Source: an uncultured Burkholderiales bacterium (GTDB taxonomy: Bacteria > Pseudomonadota > Gammaproteobacteria > Burkholderiales > Thiobacillaceae). From it: a stretch of DNA of 16,897 bases. Positions 7,250-15,769 of this stretch are shown here, piece after piece. The notes under the pieces were generated by a model that was not told where the DNA came from, made no database searches, and saw nothing but the letters and a program-made list of their open reading frames with translations. How positions within the stretch are numbered: position 1 is the stretch's first letter; the number at the start of each line of letters is the position of its first letter. The stretch covers positions 1 to 16,897 of the forward strand of contig CALAMX010000088.1 of assembly GCA_937925755.1 (NCBI GenBank). The letters run 5' to 3'. The position numbers were made by a program, and so were the translations under genes.

Positions 7250-8383
7250 ATGGACCTCTTCGCGCTGTTCAGTGGCCAGCATAAACGCGTATCCCAGATG
7301 GAAGAGGACCTCCGTGCCCTGGAGGCCGAGAACAACCGAATCCGCACGGAATTAGAGGTGGCTCGGCGCGAGAAAGCGGCGCTGGAGGCCACCTGTCAGT
7401 CGTTGTGCAACAAAGAGGAGTTTTTCAGGGAGGTCATGACCCATTTGCAAAAGTTCGGTCAGTCCTTCCTCGAGAGTCAGCGTAGCCTCAGTAGCCTCGC
7501 CAACCACCTGCGCGAGGAAAAACAAGGGGCGGTGGAGGCGGCCGGCATCTCCTCCCTCACACGTGCCTCCATTGTCAGCATTTCGGACAATCTCAGGACC
7601 CTGTCAGAGGACTCGCACGCCACTGCCGAGCGCGTTGACAGCCTGCAGACGCGGGCGGCCCAGATCGGCGGTATCGTCAGCCTGATCAAGGACATCGCCG
7701 ATCAGACCAACCTGCTCGCCTTGAACGCCGCCATCGAGGCGGCACGCGCAGGCGAGATGGGGCGTGGCTTCGCGGTAGTGGCCGATGAGGTCAGAAAGCT
7801 CGCCGAGCGTACCGCCAACGCCACCAATGAGATCTCGCAGCTCGTCTCCACCATCCAACAAGAGACCGAGGCGGCGCGCACGGCCATGGAGAAGCTGGCG
7901 AGCCAAGCATCGCAATCGAGCGAACAGGGGGCGAGCGCCACCGAGCGCATCCAGACCATGCTGAGTCTCTCCCAGCGTATGGAGGGGGCAATCGCCGCCT
8001 CCGCGCTGCGCAGCTTCGTCGAGTTGGCGAAGATCGACCACCTGGTCTTCAAGTTCGAGGTCTATCGCGTACTACTGGGTCTATCCGACAAGCAGGCCGA
8101 TGCCTTCGCCAGCCACACCAACTGCCGGCTCGGCAAGTGGTATTACGAAGGCGAAGGGGTGAGCTGCTACTCTCGCTTACCGGGCTATCGCGAAGTGGAG
8201 GCCCCGCACATTCGTTTCCACCAGCAGGGTGTCGAAGCCATCCGTCTCTATCGCGACGGTCAGCTCATGGCCGCTGCCGCAGCCGTGGAAAGGATGGAAA
8301 CGGCCAGCATGGACGTGTTGCGTAGCCTCGAGCAGATGGCGCATAGCGCCGAGTCGGATACCCAGCTCTTGTGCGCACACTGA
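7250..8383 (+). CDS. Soluble methyl-accepting chemotaxis protein with C-terminal CZB zinc-binding domain
   Basis: This encodes 377 residues with no membrane segment and no HAMP domain. An N-terminal coiled coil (about 12-55) leads into a methyl-accepting signalling domain. The kinase-contact hairpin tip is at about 149-188 (IADQTNLLALNAAIEAARAG, then GRGFAVVADEVRKLAERT). The C-terminal chemoreceptor zinc-binding domain (about 255-377) carries the expected 3-His/1-Cys ligands: His264 in KIDHLVFK, Cys292 in NCRLGKWYYEG, and His320 and His324 in APHIRFH. This is the TlpD-type architecture; in such receptors the zinc-Cys site is reported to sense oxidants such as hypochlorite, or zinc itself. It would act in a cytoplasmic array with CheA/CheW. 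A strong AAGGAGTGAG ribosome site precedes ATG 7250, and a sigma-28-like promoter lies at 7184-7211. No other chemotaxis genes are in the window. Confidence 0.95.
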   Translation: MDLFALFSGQHKRVSQMEEDLRALEAENNRIRTELEVARREKAALEATCQSLCNKEEFFREVMTHLQKFGQSFLESQRSLSSLANHLREEKQGAVEAAGISSLTRASIVSISDNLRTLSEDSHATAERVDSLQTRAAQIGGIVSLIKDIADQTNLLALNAAIEAARAGEMGRGFAVVADEVRKLAERTANATNEISQLVSTIQQETEAARTAMEKLASQASQSSEQGASATERIQTMLSLSQRMEGAIAASALRSFVELAKIDHLVFKFEVYRVLLGLSDKQADAFASHTNCRLGKWYYEGEGVSCYSRLPGYREVEAPHIRFHQQGVEAIRLYRDGQLMAAAAAVERMETASMDVLRSLEQMAHSAESDTQLLCAH

Positions 8384-8498
8384 GTGTCGCGTCTTAAGCG
8401 GCTTCACACCGGGATCAACACGCCGACATGACCGAGGCGGATGCGACCGACTGTGCAGACGGATCCCTCATGCCCCGGCACAGGCATCTTACGCTCTC

Positions 8499-9737
8499 AT
8501 GCTCAACGCCCTCTGGATCGGCTTTTGTCTGAGCGCTTTCATCGCCGCCTGCATCCAGTACCTGGTCTACGGCAACCAGGGCATTTTCGCCGCCCTCATG
8601 CAAGCCGCCTTCGACAACGCCAAGACCGCCTTCGAGATCGCCCTGGGCCTCACCGGGGTCATGTGCCTGTGGCTAGGGGTGATGAGAATCGGTGAGCGTG
8701 CCGGCTTCCTTGATCTGCTTGCCCGCCTGCTCGCCCCGCTGTTTGCGCGTCTGTTCCCCGACGTGCCGAGGGGGCATCCCGCCCTCGGCGCGATCACCAT
8801 GAACCTCGCGGCCAATGTCCTTGGCCTGGACAACGCCGCCACACCCATGGGGCTGAAGGCCATGCGTGAGCTGCAGGCGCTCAACCCGGACAAGGACACC
8901 GCCAGCAACGCCCAAATCCTCTTCCTGGTCCTCAACGCCTCCTCGGTGACCTTGCTACCGGTCACCATCTTCACCTACCGGGCGCAACTGGGGGCGGCCG
9001 ACCCCACCGATGTGTTCATCCCCATCCTCATGGCGACCTATTGCTCCACTTTGGCTGGGCTTGCCTTTGTCGCCGCCATGCAGCGCATCCGCCTGATCGA
9101 CCACGTGGTCCTCGGTTGGCTGTTCGTCTTGAGCTTGACGGTTGGGGGGCTTGCCGCCTGGTTCGCCAGCCTCCCGGCCGCAGAGATCACCCCCAAATCG
9201 GCCCTGCTCAGCAACTTCCTGCTGCTGACCCTGATCGTCCTGTTCCTGGTCGGCGCCGCGTGGAAGCGGGTCAACGCCTATGAGTCCTTCATCGACGGTG
9301 CCAAGGATGGCTTCCAGGTCGCGGTGGGCATCATCCCCTATCTGGTGGCCATGCTAGTGGCCATCGGCCTCATGCGCGCGAGCGGCTTGCTAGACCTACT
9401 GGTGGACGGTGCCCGCACCCTGGTCCAGTCTTTGGGCTACGATGCCGCCTGGGTCGAGGCCCTGCCGACCATGCTCATGAAGCCGTTGTCTGGCTCCGGT
9501 GCCCGCGCCATGATGATCGAAACCATCAAGACCCACGGCGCGGACAGCTTCGCCGGGCGACTGGCCAGCATCGTGCAGGGTAGTACGGAGACCACCTTCT
9601 ACGTGTTGGCGGTCTACTTCGGGGCAGTGGGGATCAAGCGGGTGCGCCATGCCGTGGCTGGCGGATTGGTGGCCGATCTGGCCGGCTTCGCCGCAGCGGT
9701 GGCGGCCGCCTATCTGTTCTTCGGGGCTGCTCATTGA
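8499..9737 (+). CDS. Fused SpmA-SpmB nucleoside-recognition (Gate) membrane protein
   Basis: This encodes 412 residues and about ten hydrophobic segments. It joins two nucleoside-recognition (Gate, Pfam07670-type) domains that are separate SpmA and SpmB proteins in Bacillus. The first half carries NVLGLDNAATPMG (from residue 106) and SNAQILFLVLNASSVTLLP. The second half, from about residue 215, carries GAKDGFQVAVGIIPYLVAML, PLSGSGARAMMIE (from 329) and QGSTETTFYVLAVYFG (from 360). Fused forms occur in many non-sporulating Proteobacteria, where the substrate is not established; transport of a nucleoside-like or other small solute is inferred. I start at ATG 8499, since the frame upstream runs out-of-phase through the chemoreceptor gene and its content is not protein-like. 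No clear Shine-Dalgarno is visible. It follows the chemoreceptor by 115 bases on the same strand, without a recognisable terminator between them. Confidence 0.9.
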   Translation: MLNALWIGFCLSAFIAACIQYLVYGNQGIFAALMQAAFDNAKTAFEIALGLTGVMCLWLGVMRIGERAGFLDLLARLLAPLFARLFPDVPRGHPALGAITMNLAANVLGLDNAATPMGLKAMRELQALNPDKDTASNAQILFLVLNASSVTLLPVTIFTYRAQLGAADPTDVFIPILMATYCSTLAGLAFVAAMQRIRLIDHVVLGWLFVLSLTVGGLAAWFASLPAAEITPKSALLSNFLLLTLIVLFLVGAAWKRVNAYESFIDGAKDGFQVAVGIIPYLVAMLVAIGLMRASGLLDLLVDGARTLVQSLGYDAAWVEALPTMLMKPLSGSGARAMMIETIKTHGADSFAGRLASIVQGSTETTFYVLAVYFGAVGIKRVRHAVAGGLVADLAGFAAAVAAAYLFFGAAH

Positions 9738-9832
9738 TCGCAGACTGGGGGCGATGGTCGGCGGGCGCGTTTTTTCCAGCGACCAGTAAAATCAGGGCCT
9801 GAGTCTTTCGTCTCTGGTCAGAGCGATCTTTC

Positions 9833-11323
9833 ATGCAGGAATATCCCACCCTTGCCGCCGTCGATCTCGGCTCCAATTCCTTTCACCTGCAGGTCGCGCG
9901 CGTGGAGGGCGAGCAGCTCTTCTATCTCGACTCCCACAAAGAGGCAGTACGGCTGGCGGCGGGCCTCACCGCCGACAAGACCCTGGACGCCGCCTCGCAG
10001 CAACGCGCCATCGAGTGCCTGTCGCGTTTCGGCGAGCGCCTGAAAGGCATGCCAGCGGGTGCGGTGCGTGCGGTCGGCACCAGTGCCCTGCGCGTGGCCA
10101 AGAACGCCCCAGAATTCATGCAGCGGGCGCGCGCCGCCCTGGGCTTCGACATCGAGGTCGTGTCCGGACGCGAAGAGGCACGGCTGATCTATCTCGGCGT
10201 GGCCCATTCACTGCCGCTTAGCCAGGACAAGCGCCTGGTGGTGGACATCGGCGGCGGGTCCACCGAATGCATCCTCGGTGTCGGCTACGAGCCGCACGAA
10301 CGCGAAAGCCTGCGCATGGGCTGTGTGGTTTACACCCAGCGCTTTTTCCCCGATGGCGCCCTCAACCGGTCTACCCTCCGAGCGGCGGAGACCGCCGCCC
10401 GCATCGAGATCCAGGCCACAGTGCACGGCTTTCGCCGCGGGCACTGGCGCGAGGCGGTCGGCTCCTCCGGCACCGCCCGCGCCCTGGGCGAGATCCTGCG
10501 GGCGAACGGTCGCAGCGATGGCAGTATCACGCTCGACGGGCTCGTCTGGCTGCGCGAGCGCCTGATCAAGGCAGGCAGCATCCCGGCGTTGGAACTCGCA
10601 GGGCTCAAGCCCGAGCGGCGTCCGGTCATCGCCGGCGGTTTCAGCATCATGTTGGCAATCTTTCAGGAGCTGGGCATCGAATCCATGACCGTGGCCCAGG
10701 GGGCGATGCGCGAGGGCATCCTTTGGGACCTTCTCGGTCGCGTGCACGACCGTGACATGCGCGATGTCACCGTCACCCAATTCATGCGCCGCTATCACGT
10801 CGACAGTCGTCAGGCCCGTCGGGTCGAGCGACTGGCACGGCAACTGGCGCAGTCCTTGCAGCCGGGCGTGCGCGGCTTGAGCGACGAGGCGCTGCACCTG
10901 CTATCCTGGGCCGCCCTGCTGCACGAGATCGGCATCTCCATCGCCCATTCCGGCTTCCACAAACACGGCGCGTACATCCTGGAAAACGCTGATATGCCGG
11001 GATTTTCCCGCCAGGATCAGGCCGCGTTGGCCAGCCTCGTGCGCGCCAGCCGCGGGGGACTCAACAAACTTACCCTGGCCGGTGACGACCCGCTTTGGCC
11101 ACTGATCGTCTGTCTGCGTTTGGCCGTGCTGTTCAACCTAAGCCGCACCGACGCCCGTCCTGACCATCTCACCCTGGATTGCCAGACGGGCCGTTGCTTC
11201 TTGCACGTGCCTGCCGCTTGGCTCAAGGCCAACCCGCTCACCCAGGCGGCCTTGGAAGCCGAACTACGCGAATGGGAAAAGGTGTCGGCCTGGGTGCGTC
11301 TAGGTGGGTTGCGGCCCGTTTGA
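9833..11323 (+). CDS. ppx: Exopolyphosphatase, Ppx/GppA family
   Basis: This encodes 496 residues, the usual length for two-part Ppx/GppA enzymes, which release phosphate from polyphosphate or hydrolyse pppGpp. The ASKHA-fold phosphatase domain occupies about 1-305: phosphate-1 loop AAVDLGSNSFHL with Asp11, the Glu114/Glu115 pair in SGREEARLIYLG (one of them the catalytic Glu of the family), the phosphate-2 loop VVDIGGGSTE (138-145), and the GSSGTARALGEIL segment. A C-terminal HD-like helical domain follows, with LLSWAALLHEIGISIAHSG and HKHGAYILENADMPGFS. Ppx is favoured over GppA by overall character, but sequence alone does not exclude GppA. ATG 9833 places the LAAVDLGSNS strand at the expected distance from the N-terminus. 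No ppk is adjacent; the gene stands alone, convergent with rarA 48 bases away. Confidence 0.93.
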   Translation: MQEYPTLAAVDLGSNSFHLQVARVEGEQLFYLDSHKEAVRLAAGLTADKTLDAASQQRAIECLSRFGERLKGMPAGAVRAVGTSALRVAKNAPEFMQRARAALGFDIEVVSGREEARLIYLGVAHSLPLSQDKRLVVDIGGGSTECILGVGYEPHERESLRMGCVVYTQRFFPDGALNRSTLRAAETAARIEIQATVHGFRRGHWREAVGSSGTARALGEILRANGRSDGSITLDGLVWLRERLIKAGSIPALELAGLKPERRPVIAGGFSIMLAIFQELGIESMTVAQGAMREGILWDLLGRVHDRDMRDVTVTQFMRRYHVDSRQARRVERLARQLAQSLQPGVRGLSDEALHLLSWAALLHEIGISIAHSGFHKHGAYILENADMPGFSRQDQAALASLVRASRGGLNKLTLAGDDPLWPLIVCLRLAVLFNLSRTDARPDHLTLDCQTGRCFLHVPAAWLKANPLTQAALEAELREWEKVSAWVRLGGLRPV

Positions 11324-11371
11324 GCCGACTGCGGCTTGGCTCGAGCCGGTGGCACTCCCGCTGCCGTACCG

Positions 11372-12715
11372 TTACTCTCCCGGATCGACCGCGGCCTGGG
11401 CATCCAGCGCTCTTAAGTGCGCCAGCCGCTCGGCGATCTTTGCCTCGAGGCCACGGTCGGTGGGTTTGTAGAAGCTGACCTGGGGCATACCCTCGGGGAA
11501 GTAGTTCTCGCCAGCGGCATAGGCCTCGGGTTCGTCGTGGGCGTAGCGGTAGGCGCGACCGTAGCCGAGTTTTTGCATCAGTCGCGTGGGGGCATTGCGC
11601 AGATGTAGCGGCACCTCGCGTGAGCCGTCCTGCTGTACGAATGTCCGTGCTGCGTTCCAGGCGGTGTAGACGGCGTTGCTCTTGGGGGCACAGGCGAGAT
11701 AGAGCACCGCCTCGGCCAAGGCCAGCTCTCCCTCCGGGGAACCGAGCCGCTCGTAGGTGGCCACGGCATCAAGGGCGATGGCCAGCGCCTGCGGATCAGC
11801 GAGTCCCACGTCCTCGCTGGCCATACGGATGATGCGGCGACCCAGGTAGAGCGGGTCGGCGCCACCATCGAGCATGCGGGCGAGCCAGTACAGGGCGGCG
11901 TCGGGACTGGAGCCGCGCACGGATTTGTGCAACGCAGAAATCTGATCGTAGAAGGCCTCGCCGCCCTTGTCGAAGCGGCGCCGGGCCGGTGCCAGGGCCT
12001 CGGCGGCGAAGTCGGCATCCACCGCACACCGACCCGCCGTGTGCGCGGCGATCGCGAGTTGTTCGAGGAGGTTGAGCAGCCGACGGCCGTCGCCGTCGGC
12101 ATAGGCGATGAGCAGCCTGCCGGCAGCCTCATCCAGACGGATGTCGAGGCCCCCCTTGTCCAAAGCGCGCTGCAGCAAGGCGGCGAGCTCCGCTTCGTCT
12201 AGAGAACGCAGGACATAGACCTGGGCGCGGGAGAGCAGGGCGCCCACCACCTCGAAGGAAGGGTTTTCCGTAGTGGCGCCGATGAAGGTGATGAGGCCCG
12301 ACTCCACATGCGGAAGGAAGGCGTCTTGCTGGGCCTTGTTGAAGCGGTGCACTTCGTCCACGAACAGGATGGTCTCGCGCCCGGTCTGACGATTGATACG
12401 GGCGCGCTCTACCGCCTCCCGGATCTCCTTCACGCCGGCGAGCACCGCCGAGATCTGCAGAAAGTCGGCGTTGAAATGCTGCGCGGCCAGCCGCGCCAGG
12501 GTGGTCTTGCCCACCCCCGGCGGCCCCCACAGGATCATCGAGTGCAGGCGCCTGGCAGCGAAGGCCAGACGCAGCGGTTTGCCCGGGCCGAGCAGGTGAG
12601 TTTGGCCGATCACCTCGTCGATCGAGGTTGGCCGCAGCCGTTCGGCCAGGGGGACAGAGGCGGGGGGCGTAGCGCTCTCCGCGAAGAGGTCCCGGGTCTC
12701 CGGTTTGGCCGTCAC
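11372..12715 (-). CDS. rarA: Replication-associated recombination protein A (AAA+ ATPase)
   Basis: This encodes 447 residues of the RarA/MgsA/WRNIP1 family, a tetrameric AAA+ ATPase that acts at stalled replication forks with SSB. Visible elements are the N-terminal PLAERLRPTSIDEVIGQTHL block, Walker A GPPGVGKT (64-71), Walker B LFVDEVHRFNKAQQD with Asp120/Glu121, sensor 1 GATTENPSFEV, and the C-terminal tetramerisation region with the family signature GYGRAYRYAHDEPEAYAAGE, then NYFPEGM. The start is GTG 12713-12715, which gives the normal short leader; no ATG is available before the conserved core and no strong ribosome site is seen. It is the last gene of ftsK-lolA-rarA, only 22 bases after lolA. 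In E. coli serS follows; here a convergent ppx does. Confidence 0.96.
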   Translation of the reverse strand: MTAKPETRDLFAESATPPASVPLAERLRPTSIDEVIGQTHLLGPGKPLRLAFAARRLHSMILWGPPGVGKTTLARLAAQHFNADFLQISAVLAGVKEIREAVERARINRQTGRETILFVDEVHRFNKAQQDAFLPHVESGLITFIGATTENPSFEVVGALLSRAQVYVLRSLDEAELAALLQRALDKGGLDIRLDEAAGRLLIAYADGDGRRLLNLLEQLAIAAHTAGRCAVDADFAAEALAPARRRFDKGGEAFYDQISALHKSVRGSSPDAALYWLARMLDGGADPLYLGRRIIRMASEDVGLADPQALAIALDAVATYERLGSPEGELALAEAVLYLACAPKSNAVYTAWNAARTFVQQDGSREVPLHLRNAPTRLMQKLGYGRAYRYAHDEPEAYAAGENYFPEGMPQVSFYKPTDRGLEAKIAERLAHLRALDAQAAVDPGE

Positions 12716-12737
12716 AGGAATTTTGCGCGACTCGGAG

Positions 12738-13358
12738 TCATAGGTCGCCGATCACATCGACCCCCTTGGGTGGGGTGAAGCGGAAGAGCTCGGCCGGCAG
12801 GGTAGGGTTGCGCCGAATGTTGCTGAAATGCAAGCGCGTGACTTGGCCGAAGCCGTCGCGCACCTCCATGGCGACGATGTCGTTGCCGCGGAAACCCATG
12901 CGCACCGCCTCGAAGCTACCTTCCTTGCTGCGTGGTGTAGCCTCCAGCCAGGTGAGGCCATCGGCCTGTCCGACGTCACGGAAAGTGAAGAGCCGCTCCA
13001 CCTCGTTGCTACCCGCCAGCAGGGCGGCGGGGCTTTCGCCCAGGGCCTGGTCGAGCTTGCGCACGGTGACCTGCTCGAGGTCTTGGTCGTAGAGCCAAAG
13101 TCGGCTACCGTCGCCCACGACGATCTGGCTGTAGGGCTTGGAATAGACCCAGCGGAACTTGCCCGGACGAGAGAGGTATAGACTACCCTGGCTCTCCTGC
13201 ACCTTACGCCCGGTCCGGTCGGTGACGATTTGCGTGAACTGGGCGCTCAAGGTGCGCGTGCCGGAGATGAAAGACTGTAGCCGGCTGTCGGCATGCAGTT
13301 TTCCAGGAAATAGATTAAGAACGTTTAACAGTAATATGATTGATAACAAATTTCTCAT
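12738..13358 (-). CDS. lolA: Outer membrane lipoprotein carrier protein LolA
   Basis: This encodes 206 residues and a periplasmic chaperone that takes lipoproteins released by LolCDE across the periplasm to LolB. The signal peptide covers residues 1-23 (MRNLLSIILLLNVLNLF, cleavage after LHA). The mature part shows the LolA order: LQSFISGTRTLSAQFTQIV, then GSLYLSRPGKFRWVY, YSQIVVGDGSRLWLYDQDLEQV, and late LHFSNIRRNPTLPAELFRF. The length matches the family. The start ATG 13356-13358 has an AAGAG-type ribosome site and lies 11 bases after the ftsK stop. The first 50 bases of the gene are much richer in A/T than the surroundings, as is common where signal peptides begin. rarA starts 22 bases downstream, so the three genes form a tight operon. 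Confidence 0.95.
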   Translation of the reverse strand: MRNLLSIILLLNVLNLFPGKLHADSRLQSFISGTRTLSAQFTQIVTDRTGRKVQESQGSLYLSRPGKFRWVYSKPYSQIVVGDGSRLWLYDQDLEQVTVRKLDQALGESPAALLAGSNEVERLFTFRDVGQADGLTWLEATPRSKEGSFEAVRMGFRGNDIVAMEVRDGFGQVTRLHFSNIRRNPTLPAELFRFTPPKGVDVIGDL

Positions 13359-13369
13359 GAGTTGTACTC

Positions 13370-15655
13370 TTACTCGCGGCGTGGGGCGATCACCTCACGG
13401 TTGCCATTACTTTGCATAGGGGAGACCAGGCCGGCGCGTTCCATGGCCTCGATGAGGCGGGCCGCCCGATTGTAGCCGATGCGCAGATGCCGCTGGACAG
13501 CGGAGATGGAAGCTCGGCGGGTGCGCAGGACGAGGGCGACCGCCTCGTCATATAGCGGGTCGGACTCGGCGTCCACGGCGCCAGTTCCCTCGGCATCCTC
13601 GGCGCTGTCCTCGACCAACACGCTCTCGTCGTAGGCGGGCGGGCCAAGCTCCTTGAGCCAGCTGGTCACTCGATGGACCTCGTCATCGGAGACGAAGGCA
13701 CCGTGCACGCGCATGGGGTAGCCCTGACCCGGCGGCAGGTAGAGCATGTCGCCCTGGCCGAGCAGCGATTCCGCGCCCTGCTGATCGAGAATGGTGCGCG
13801 AGTCGATGCGGCTGGCGACCTGGAAGGCAATGCGGGTCGGGATGTTGGCCTTGATCAAGCCGGTAATCACATCCACCGACGGCCGCTGCGTGGCCAGCAC
13901 CAGGTGGATGCCGGCAGCACGCGCCTTTTGCGCCAGGCGGGCGATGAGCTCCTCGACCTTTTTGCCGGCCACCATCATCAGATCGGCCAGCTCGTCGATG
14001 AGCACGACGATGTAAGGCAGCGGCTCCAGGCGCTCGGGGTTCTCGGGGGTGAGCGAGAAGGGATGGGTGAGCGGTTCGCCCGCTTTGCGCGCCTCGTGGA
14101 TCTTCTGGTTCAACCCTGCGATGTTACGAACTCCCAGGGCGGACATGAGCTTGTAGCGCTTCTCCATCTCGCCCACACACCAGTTGAGGGCCGAGGCGGC
14201 GAGTTTCATGTCGGTGACCACCGGGGCGAGAAGATGGGGGATGCCCTCATAGGCGGAGAGCTCCAACATCTTGGGATCGACCATGATCAGGCGCACATCC
14301 GACGGGGGAGCCTTGTAGAGCAAGGACAGGATCATGGCGTTGATGGCCACAGATTTGCCCGAACCCGTGGCCCCGGCCACCAATAAGTGGGGCATCCTGG
14401 CAAGGTCGGCCACCACCGGGTTGCCGCTGATGTCCTTACCCAGGGCCAGGGTCAGCGGCGAGGCCATGTCGTTGTAGACCTTGGCCCCGAGGATCTCGGC
14501 CAGGCGCACTACCTGCCGCTGACTGTTCGGCAGTTCCAGGCCCATACAGCTCTTACCGGGTATGGTCTCGACCACGCGTATGCTCACCACGGACAGTGAA
14601 CGCGCCAAATCCTTCGCCAGGTTGACGATCTGGCTGCCCTTGACCCCAGATGCAGGCTCGACCTCGTAGCGGGTGATGACCGGACCTGGATAGGCGGCCA
14701 GCACCTTTACCTCCACGCCAAACTCGGCCAGCTTGCGCTCGATCAGGCGCGAGGTCGCCTCCAGCGAGGCGTTGTCGACCAGTTGGGCAGACTTGGGCGG
14801 CTCGTCCAAAAGACGTAAGGGTGGGATCTGGGCATCGGGTAAATCCTTGAAGAGAAAAGGCTGTTTTTCCTGTTCGACGCGTTCCGAGCGTGCCACCTCG
14901 ACGACTGGGGTTTCGATGCGCAAGGGCGCGGCCTGTTTAAGCCGCTCCTGTGCCTTGTGCACGGTCTCTTCACGCATCTGCAGGGCCTTCTGGCCGGCCC
15001 GGCGGTCCTGTCGTGCCTGCCATGCATCCACGATCGACATCGCCAGGCGCTCGAGGGCCAGCCCGATGCGCTCGCTCAGGCCAAGCCACGACAGCCCGGA
15101 GAACAGGCTCAACCCCACGCCCCAGGTCAGCAGCAGTAACACGGTGCCGCCATCGAAGCCCAACGCCGCATGGGTGAGCCGGCCGAGACCGTCGCCCAGG
15201 ACGCCACCGGGGGTGAGCGGCAGATGCACACCGTGATCGTAAAAACGCAGCGATTCCAGCGCGCTGCTCGACAGCAGCAGCATGACAAAACCCAGCGTGG
15301 TCAGCGCCGGGCTATGCTGGTGGCCGGCATCGGGATTACCGATGCGGCGGTATCCCCACCACACCAGAAACAGGGCGAGCCCGATCAGACCATAGGCCGA
15401 CAACCCAAATAGGTATAGCAAAAGGTCCGCCAGCCATGCGCCGAAGCGTCCACCGGCGTTGTGGATGACGTCGGTCTCGGCCGACTTGGACCAGCCCGGA
15501 TCGAGCGGATCGTAGGTCACCAGGATCATACCCAGGTAGAGCGCCAATGCCACGGCGGTCAACCACCAGATCTCCCTGAGTAAGGCTGCCGCCCTCGGCG
15601 CGAGAGGTTTGCGCACAGGTCGGGCGAGTGCGCGTTTCTTTGACTTGCGAAACAT
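13370..15655 (-). CDS. ftsK: DNA translocase FtsK
   Basis: This encodes 761 residues. It is a septum-located, ATP-driven DNA pump that moves chromosome termini and activates XerCD at dif. The N-terminal part (about 25-200) has four or five membrane segments (WWLTAVALALYLGMILV, LLLYLFGLSAYGLIGLALFL and others). The linker is short, about 200-300, compared with the very long linker of E. coli FtsK, and this size is typical of most bacteria. The motor has Walker A GATGSGKS at 428-435 and Walker B VVLIDELAD with Asp554/Glu555. The C-terminal gamma winged helix (about 690-761: LYDEAVALVLRTRRASISAV, then QRHLRIGYNRAARLIEAMER) would read KOPS sites. ATG 15653-15655 gives MFRKSKKRALARP, the expected basic cytoplasmic start. 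lolA follows after 11 bases. Upstream lies the accessory toxin region instead of the trxB/lrp neighbours seen in E. coli. Confidence 0.97.
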   Translation of the reverse strand: MFRKSKKRALARPVRKPLAPRAAALLREIWWLTAVALALYLGMILVTYDPLDPGWSKSAETDVIHNAGGRFGAWLADLLLYLFGLSAYGLIGLALFLVWWGYRRIGNPDAGHQHSPALTTLGFVMLLLSSSALESLRFYDHGVHLPLTPGGVLGDGLGRLTHAALGFDGGTVLLLLTWGVGLSLFSGLSWLGLSERIGLALERLAMSIVDAWQARQDRRAGQKALQMREETVHKAQERLKQAAPLRIETPVVEVARSERVEQEKQPFLFKDLPDAQIPPLRLLDEPPKSAQLVDNASLEATSRLIERKLAEFGVEVKVLAAYPGPVITRYEVEPASGVKGSQIVNLAKDLARSLSVVSIRVVETIPGKSCMGLELPNSQRQVVRLAEILGAKVYNDMASPLTLALGKDISGNPVVADLARMPHLLVAGATGSGKSVAINAMILSLLYKAPPSDVRLIMVDPKMLELSAYEGIPHLLAPVVTDMKLAASALNWCVGEMEKRYKLMSALGVRNIAGLNQKIHEARKAGEPLTHPFSLTPENPERLEPLPYIVVLIDELADLMMVAGKKVEELIARLAQKARAAGIHLVLATQRPSVDVITGLIKANIPTRIAFQVASRIDSRTILDQQGAESLLGQGDMLYLPPGQGYPMRVHGAFVSDDEVHRVTSWLKELGPPAYDESVLVEDSAEDAEGTGAVDAESDPLYDEAVALVLRTRRASISAVQRHLRIGYNRAARLIEAMERAGLVSPMQSNGNREVIAPRRE

Positions 15656-15740
15656 GGCGCGAACTATAAGGGAAAGCGCGACCGCCGACTAACCGTGCGC
15701 AAGGACCGGGATATCCCGATGTCAGAAATGCGTACAATGT

Positions 15741-15769
15741 ATATTATGTCAAATATTGTCCAGTAAAGG
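15741..15769 (-). promoter_or_regulatory. Candidate promoter region upstream of ftsK
   Basis: An AT-rich strip (about 15720-15800) breaks the GC-rich background. On the minus strand it contains -10-like TAATAT (15746-15741) with TTTACT 15 bases upstream, and also a perfect -35 hexamer TTGACA (15752-15747) that has only a poor ATTTCT at the right distance. The strip includes an imperfect dyad (ACAATGTA at 15735-15742 against ATATTGT at 15753-15759). Either set could drive the ftsK operon. The dyad also resembles operators of toxin-antitoxin promoters, but no antitoxin frame follows it. Low certainty. Confidence 0.25.

Noticed and set aside
8229..8498. Possible 90-residue N-terminal extension of the SpmA-SpmB protein.
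   Set aside because: It overlaps the zinc-binding domain of the chemoreceptor in another phase and reads like out-of-frame sequence; ATG 8499 begins exactly at the first hydrophobic segment.
9736..9776. Possible terminator before ppx: ATCGC/GCGAT hairpin and a TTTTTT run at 9770-9775.
   Set aside because: The weak stem is about 15 bases from the T-run, and the GC-rich bases directly before the T-run do not fold into a stem.
11338..11347. Palindrome GGCTCGAGCC between convergent ppx and rarA.
   Set aside because: It has no loop and no T-run on either strand, so it does not make a convincing terminator, and a 10-bp palindrome is expected by chance at this GC content.
13673..14386. 237-codon frame antisense to ftsK.
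   Set aside because: It mirrors the conserved FtsK motor exactly; the His/Gly/Gln-rich translation is typical of a shadow frame.
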